Origin: Bacillota bacterium
GTDB taxonomy: Bacteria; Bacillota; Clostridia; Christensenellales; CAG-138
Direction: 5' to 3'
DNA length: 16,747 nucleotides
NCBI GenBank assembly: GCA_023409435.1
Contig: JAEYHP010000093.1
Location: 1 to 16,747, forward strand
This document shows positions 14,024 through 16,747 of the stretch, in pieces. The notes under the pieces were generated by a model. It did no database searches, had not been told where the DNA came from, and worked only from the letters and a program-made list of their open reading frames with translations. The stretch's first letter is position 1. Every line of letters starts with the position of its first letter. The position numbers were made by a program, and so were the translations under genes.

Positions 14024-14590
14024 ATGAAGAAAACGATTTTACTGATAACGTCGCTCGCTTTTGCCGCAATATTGGCGGTAAGCGGCTGCTCGCGCAAAGC
14101 GGTACCGCCGCTTGAGCCCACACCCGTTGAGTCGCCCGCAACCGGCCTCCCCACCCCCATCGTGGAAGTGGAGAGCGCCGCGGACTTTGAAAAGCTCAAT
14201 GTGAAGATCGACGCGCCCGAAAACGCGACCGACGTCAGCTACCGCATCATTGCGGACAAAACAGCGGAGATAACCTTCACGCTCGATGGCATCACCTACA
14301 CCTACCGTTCCGCCAACACCGGCACGGAAGAGGATATCTCCGGCGTGTATACGGAGTTTGAGGAACGCAACGACATCGCAGTGGACGGCATGGACTGGTA
14401 CGCGATCATCAACATCAGCACCAACAAGGATGCTGGCGCCTTGGCCAGATGGCAGTACCTCCCCGTACAGTTCTCGCTGTACACGGAAGACAAGGTGGAT
14501 GTTGAAGCGTTCACCAACCTTGCGACAGACCTTGCGTACCGCGCGTTCAAGGACAATACCTCTCTCCCCAGCCCCGCTCCGGTTGGGTAA
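14024..14590 (+). CDS. Putative lipoprotein of unknown function
   Basis: The 188 aa protein starts MKKTILLITSLAFAAILAVSGC, a lipoprotein signal peptide with lipobox V-S-G-C and the modified cysteine at position 22. It should be anchored to the outer face of the membrane. A proline-rich linker (VPPLEPTPVESPATGLPTP) is followed by a domain of about 140 residues rich in beta-strand-like segments (AEITFTLDGITYTYRSA, DGMDWYAIINISTN, LPVQFSLYTEDKVD). It ends in a helical stretch and a short SPAPVG tail. I do not recognise the domain. The start has GGAGG at 14011-14015, eight bases upstream; an earlier ATG at 14009 is not supported. It has its own promoter and terminator, so it appears to be a single-gene unit. 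Confidence 0.85.
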   Translation: MKKTILLITSLAFAAILAVSGCSRKAVPPLEPTPVESPATGLPTPIVEVESAADFEKLNVKIDAPENATDVSYRIIADKTAEITFTLDGITYTYRSANTGTEEDISGVYTEFEERNDIAVDGMDWYAIINISTNKDAGALARWQYLPVQFSLYTEDKVDVEAFTNLATDLAYRAFKDNTSLPSPAPVG

Positions 14591-14596
14591 CCCGGC

Positions 14597-14637
14597 AAAA
14601 AACGCTCCGCCCTCTTTTTGAGAGCGGAGCGTTTTTC
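14597..14637. terminator. Bidirectional terminator between the lipoprotein and membrane-protein genes
   Basis: AACGCTCCGC-C-CTC, loop TTTTT, GAG-A-GCGGAGCGTT forms a 13-pair stem with one C-A mismatch. It is flanked by A-runs on the left and T-runs on the right, so it can terminate both the lipoprotein transcript (plus) and the converging membrane-protein transcript (minus). Confidence 0.9.
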
Positions 14638-14650
14638 ATTGCATTTTAAT

Positions 14651-14932
14651 TTACCGGTCCAGAAAGGGTTCCTGCGGCTGGTCATTGCGCGGCGCAAGGC
14701 GCGAGCGGTTGATGCCTTCCGCAATGATATGCGCCTGAAGGTCCGGATGTACCGGCACAAAGCCCCAGTACAAGAGGGCGATTACGCCGAAAAAGAACCC
14801 CCACGCGAAGTTCGTCTGGTACCCCTTCTTCTTTGCAAGGGATTGCACCACAAAGCCCATCCCGACCGCAGCGCCGATACCAAGCAGCAAAAGCAAAAAG
14901 CCGCTAAAGAAGCTCCGATATGCAAAATTCAT
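14651..14932 (-). CDS. Small two-helix membrane protein of unknown function
   Basis: The 93 aa product (MNFAYRSFFSGFLLLLLG) has two hydrophobic helices, about residues 8-30 and 43-60. They are separated by a short basic loop (QSLAKKKGYQTNF) containing a GYxxxFAWGFFFG-type motif seen in many small clostridial membrane proteins. A hydrophilic, charged C-terminal tail of about 30 residues follows. No enzymatic motif is visible and no function can be assigned. Two adjacent ATG codons are possible; the second (14932) is better spaced from AAGGA, and the first at 14935 would add one Met. It lies 59 bases after the ABC transporter gene on the same strand with no recognisable promoter between them, so co-transcription is likely. 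Confidence 0.7.
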   Translation of the reverse strand: MNFAYRSFFSGFLLLLLGIGAAVGMGFVVQSLAKKKGYQTNFAWGFFFGVIALLYWGFVPVHPDLQAHIIAEGINRSRLAPRNDQPQEPFLDR

Positions 14933-14994
14933 CATTGTCCTTACCTATCCTTTCTTATTCTCAAATTTATGAGACCTTCATTCGCTCTGTTTCT

Positions 14995-16680
14995 TTATCC
15001 AAAGTTCAATGTGGATTTATCCACCAGCGTCAATATACCGTCTTTTAGCTCAAATATCTTGTCCGCGTTACGGATCGTCGTAAGCCTGTGCGCGATTGCG
15101 ATGATGGTACATGAACCCGCCAGCTCGTTGATGGCGTTCTGTATTTCACGCTCCGTTTCCACGTCCACGGAAGCGGTCGCCTCGTCCAATATGATAATGG
15201 GGGCACGCCGCAGTACCGCGCGCGCGATTGCCACGCGCTGCTTCTGCCCGCCGGAAAGGCGCGCGCCGCGCTCGCCCACGCGGGTCTCATAGCCGTCGGA
15301 CATGGCCATGATATCCTCATGGATATGCGCCGCCTTCGCCGCCGCGACGATATCCTCCATCGTGGCGTTTTCCATCGCATAACCGATGTTTTCCGCGATG
15401 GTGCCATAGAACAGGAACGTATCCTGCATGACGGGCGCGATGTTCCTCCGCAGGCTGTTGATGGTAACGTGTTTGATATCCTTGCCGTCAATAAGCACCC
15501 GCCCGGAAACAGGATCATAAAAGCGGGAAATGAGCTGCGTCAACGTCGTCTTGCCGACGCCGGTGGGGCCGATAAGCGCGATCATCTCCCCGGGTTCGCA
15601 GGTAAAGCTGACGTTGCGCAGCACTTCCTGATCTTTTTCATAACCGAACTGTACGTCTTTAAACTCTATTTTTCCCCGTATCGCGCCGATGTCCATAGCA
15701 TCCGGCTCGTCTGCGATATCCGAGGGCTCATCCATAACTACCATGACGCGCTCCGCTCCTGCATAGGCCTGCTGGGTGTCCTCCAGAAGCTTTGCAAAGC
15801 CTGTGATGGGCGCGTAGAACAGCGCGAGGTAGAGCAGGAACGCCACGATATCCGCAACGTCGATTTCTCCCCTTAACGCAAGCGTGCCGCCCACGCCCGC
15901 CACAATCAATGTGCCGATGGCCGCAAAGAATTCCACAGAAGGATGGAATATGGCGCTCTTTTGAAGTGCTACCAAAATTGCGTGCGTATAGCCGTGCGCC
16001 TGCACACCGATGCTTTCTTCCTCGCACCGTTCCTGGCCGAACGCCTGGATTTCATGAATGCCTGAAAAATTGTCCTGAAGCTTGGAATTTAACGAGCCCA
16101 GCTTCCCCTGCGCCACGCGAAAATGCGGACGTATTTTTGTCATAAACACATAGCCCGAGAATGCGATTAACGGCAGCGGGATACATGTTAGGAGCCCCAG
16201 CTTGACGTTGATGGACAGGAGCATAATGAGCACGCCCGCAAGCGTAATGAAGTTAGTGAGCATTTCGGGTATGATATGGGCGTATAAAAGCTCGAACGTC
16301 GCGGTATCGTTAACGACGCGGCTCATCAGGTCCCCCGTTTGACGCTCATGGAAAAAGCGCATGGAAAAGCTCTGTATCTTCTGATACAGCTTGACGCGTA
16401 TGCCCTCCACCAGGTTCCACGCCGCAACATGGGCGTAATAATTGCTGGCGTAGCGGAACAGCACCCGGAGCAAATAAATGCCTGCAAGCGCCGCGGTAAG
16501 ATACAGGATTTTTTCGAGCGATTCCTGCTTTAAGCCTGTAGTCAGCGTTTTCGTGATTTCAGACAGCACCTTGGGTGCTGTCAGATTCAATACGGTCATC
16601 AGCAGCGTGGAAAGGATGGCGATGGCATACAGCCCCTTAAACCGCTTCGCGTCCGCCATGATTCGGAACAACAGCTTCAT
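14995..16680 (-). CDS. ABC exporter half-transporter (multidrug/lipid type, fused membrane and ATPase domains)
   Basis: The 561 aa protein joins an ABC type 1 exporter membrane domain (about residues 15-305, six predicted helices, with the FFHERQTGDLMSRVVNDT coupling region at 109-126) to an ATPase domain. Walker A GPTGVGKTT is at 371-379, the Q-loop Gln at 419, signature LSGGQ at 475-479, Walker B IIILDE at 495-500 and H-loop His at 531. It should work as a dimer exporting a drug, lipid or peptide; the substrate is not readable. The C-terminus is shorter than usual, ending ILTLVDKSTLNFG without the common GTHEEL stretch. The ATG at 16678-16680 has GGAGG four bases upstream; the next GGAGG repeats ten bases further up. 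A partner half-transporter, if any, is not in the window. Confidence 0.92.
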   Translation of the reverse strand: MKLLFRIMADAKRFKGLYAIAILSTLLMTVLNLTAPKVLSEITKTLTTGLKQESLEKILYLTAALAGIYLLRVLFRYASNYYAHVAAWNLVEGIRVKLYQKIQSFSMRFFHERQTGDLMSRVVNDTATFELLYAHIIPEMLTNFITLAGVLIMLLSINVKLGLLTCIPLPLIAFSGYVFMTKIRPHFRVAQGKLGSLNSKLQDNFSGIHEIQAFGQERCEEESIGVQAHGYTHAILVALQKSAIFHPSVEFFAAIGTLIVAGVGGTLALRGEIDVADIVAFLLYLALFYAPITGFAKLLEDTQQAYAGAERVMVVMDEPSDIADEPDAMDIGAIRGKIEFKDVQFGYEKDQEVLRNVSFTCEPGEMIALIGPTGVGKTTLTQLISRFYDPVSGRVLIDGKDIKHVTINSLRRNIAPVMQDTFLFYGTIAENIGYAMENATMEDIVAAAKAAHIHEDIMAMSDGYETRVGERGARLSGGQKQRVAIARAVLRRAPIIILDEATASVDVETEREIQNAINELAGSCTIIAIAHRLTTIRNADKIFELKDGILTLVDKSTLNFG

Positions 16681-16700
16681 GATACCTCCGGATACCTCCT

Positions 16701-16723
16701 GCATACGGCTATTACGCGTATGC
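16701..16723 (-). promoter_or_regulatory. Palindromic operator candidate in the ABC exporter leader
   Basis: GCATACG at 16701-16707 and CGTATGC at 16717-16723 are perfect seven-base arms around a nine-base centre. They lie between a TATACT -10 and the ribosome binding site. Size and position suit a dimeric repressor such as a TetR- or MarR-type regulator, though no regulator gene is in view. Confidence 0.45.
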
Positions 16724-16737
16724 GTGCATTCCGTAAC

Positions 16738-16743
16738 AGTATA
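16738..16743 (-). promoter_or_regulatory. Possible -10 element of the ABC exporter promoter
   Basis: The minus strand reads TATACT at 16743-16738, five of six bases of the consensus, with a start expected near 16731 and a leader of about 50 bases. The -35 would lie beyond the right edge of the window, so the call cannot be completed here. Confidence 0.4.
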
Positions 16744-16747
16744 CCCC

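Noticed and set aside
14936..14994. Terminator between the ABC exporter and the small membrane protein
   Set aside because: Only a five-pair AT-rich stem (TCTCA with TGAGA) is present, with no U-tract, so it is unlikely to stop transcription.
1..16747. CRISPR array, tRNA, rRNA, insertion sequence or attachment site
   Set aside because: No spaced repeats, cloverleaf-like sequences, transposase motifs or terminal inverted repeats with target duplications were seen on either strand.

Overview
This 16.7 kb window looks chromosomal and comes from a Gram-positive, most likely clostridial (Firmicutes) bacterium of moderately high GC. The evidence is the gene order purE-C-F-M-N, a perfect CIRCE operator in front of hrcA, a DnaK of exactly the compact Gram-positive length (611 aa), a PurF with a short propeptide and four iron-sulfur cysteines, and strong AGGAGG-type ribosome binding sites. 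I cannot name the genus from sequence alone. No rRNA, tRNA, insertion sequence, phage gene or CRISPR array was found.

Layout. (1) Bases 1-4029, minus strand: a de novo purine operon read purE, purC, purF, purM, purN. purN runs off the left edge. The last junctions overlap by 4 and 7 bases. A sigma-A promoter with PurBox-like half-sites lies at about 4043-4123, and a possible attenuator hairpin sits between purE and purC. (2) Bases 4187-9205, minus strand: the class I heat-shock cluster hrcA-grpE-dnaK, then dnaJ. dnaJ is separated from dnaK by an intrinsic terminator and has its own extended -10 promoter. CIRCE, plus an extra half-site over the -10, controls hrcA. (3) Bases 9337-10566, plus strand: hemW, divergent from hrcA. 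(4) Bases 10581-12811, minus strand: lepA followed two bases later by a small SLOG-family gene, ending in a hairpin that overlaps the coding sequence. The usual order lepA-hemW-hrcA-grpE-dnaK-dnaJ is kept, but hemW is flipped. (5) Bases 12822-14637, plus strand: an accessory stretch with a single-domain LUD protein, an AT-richer SnoaL/NTF2-like gene, and a lipoprotein of unknown function. (6) Bases 14651-16743, minus strand: an ABC exporter half-transporter followed by a small two-helix membrane protein. A palindrome in the exporter leader could be an operator.

The purine genes convert PRPP stepwise to IMP precursors. HrcA represses its own operon and is expected to depend on chaperone supply. 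DnaK, DnaJ and GrpE form the Hsp70 cycle. LepA acts on the ribosome and HemW carries heme. The genes in regions 5 and 6 have no evident link to these pathways. Most of the window is ordinary core genome. The points worth a second look are mainly regulatory (tripartite CIRCE, purE-purC hairpin, exporter palindrome), plus the flipped hemW, the lepA-SLOG coupling and the LUD/SnoaL pair.
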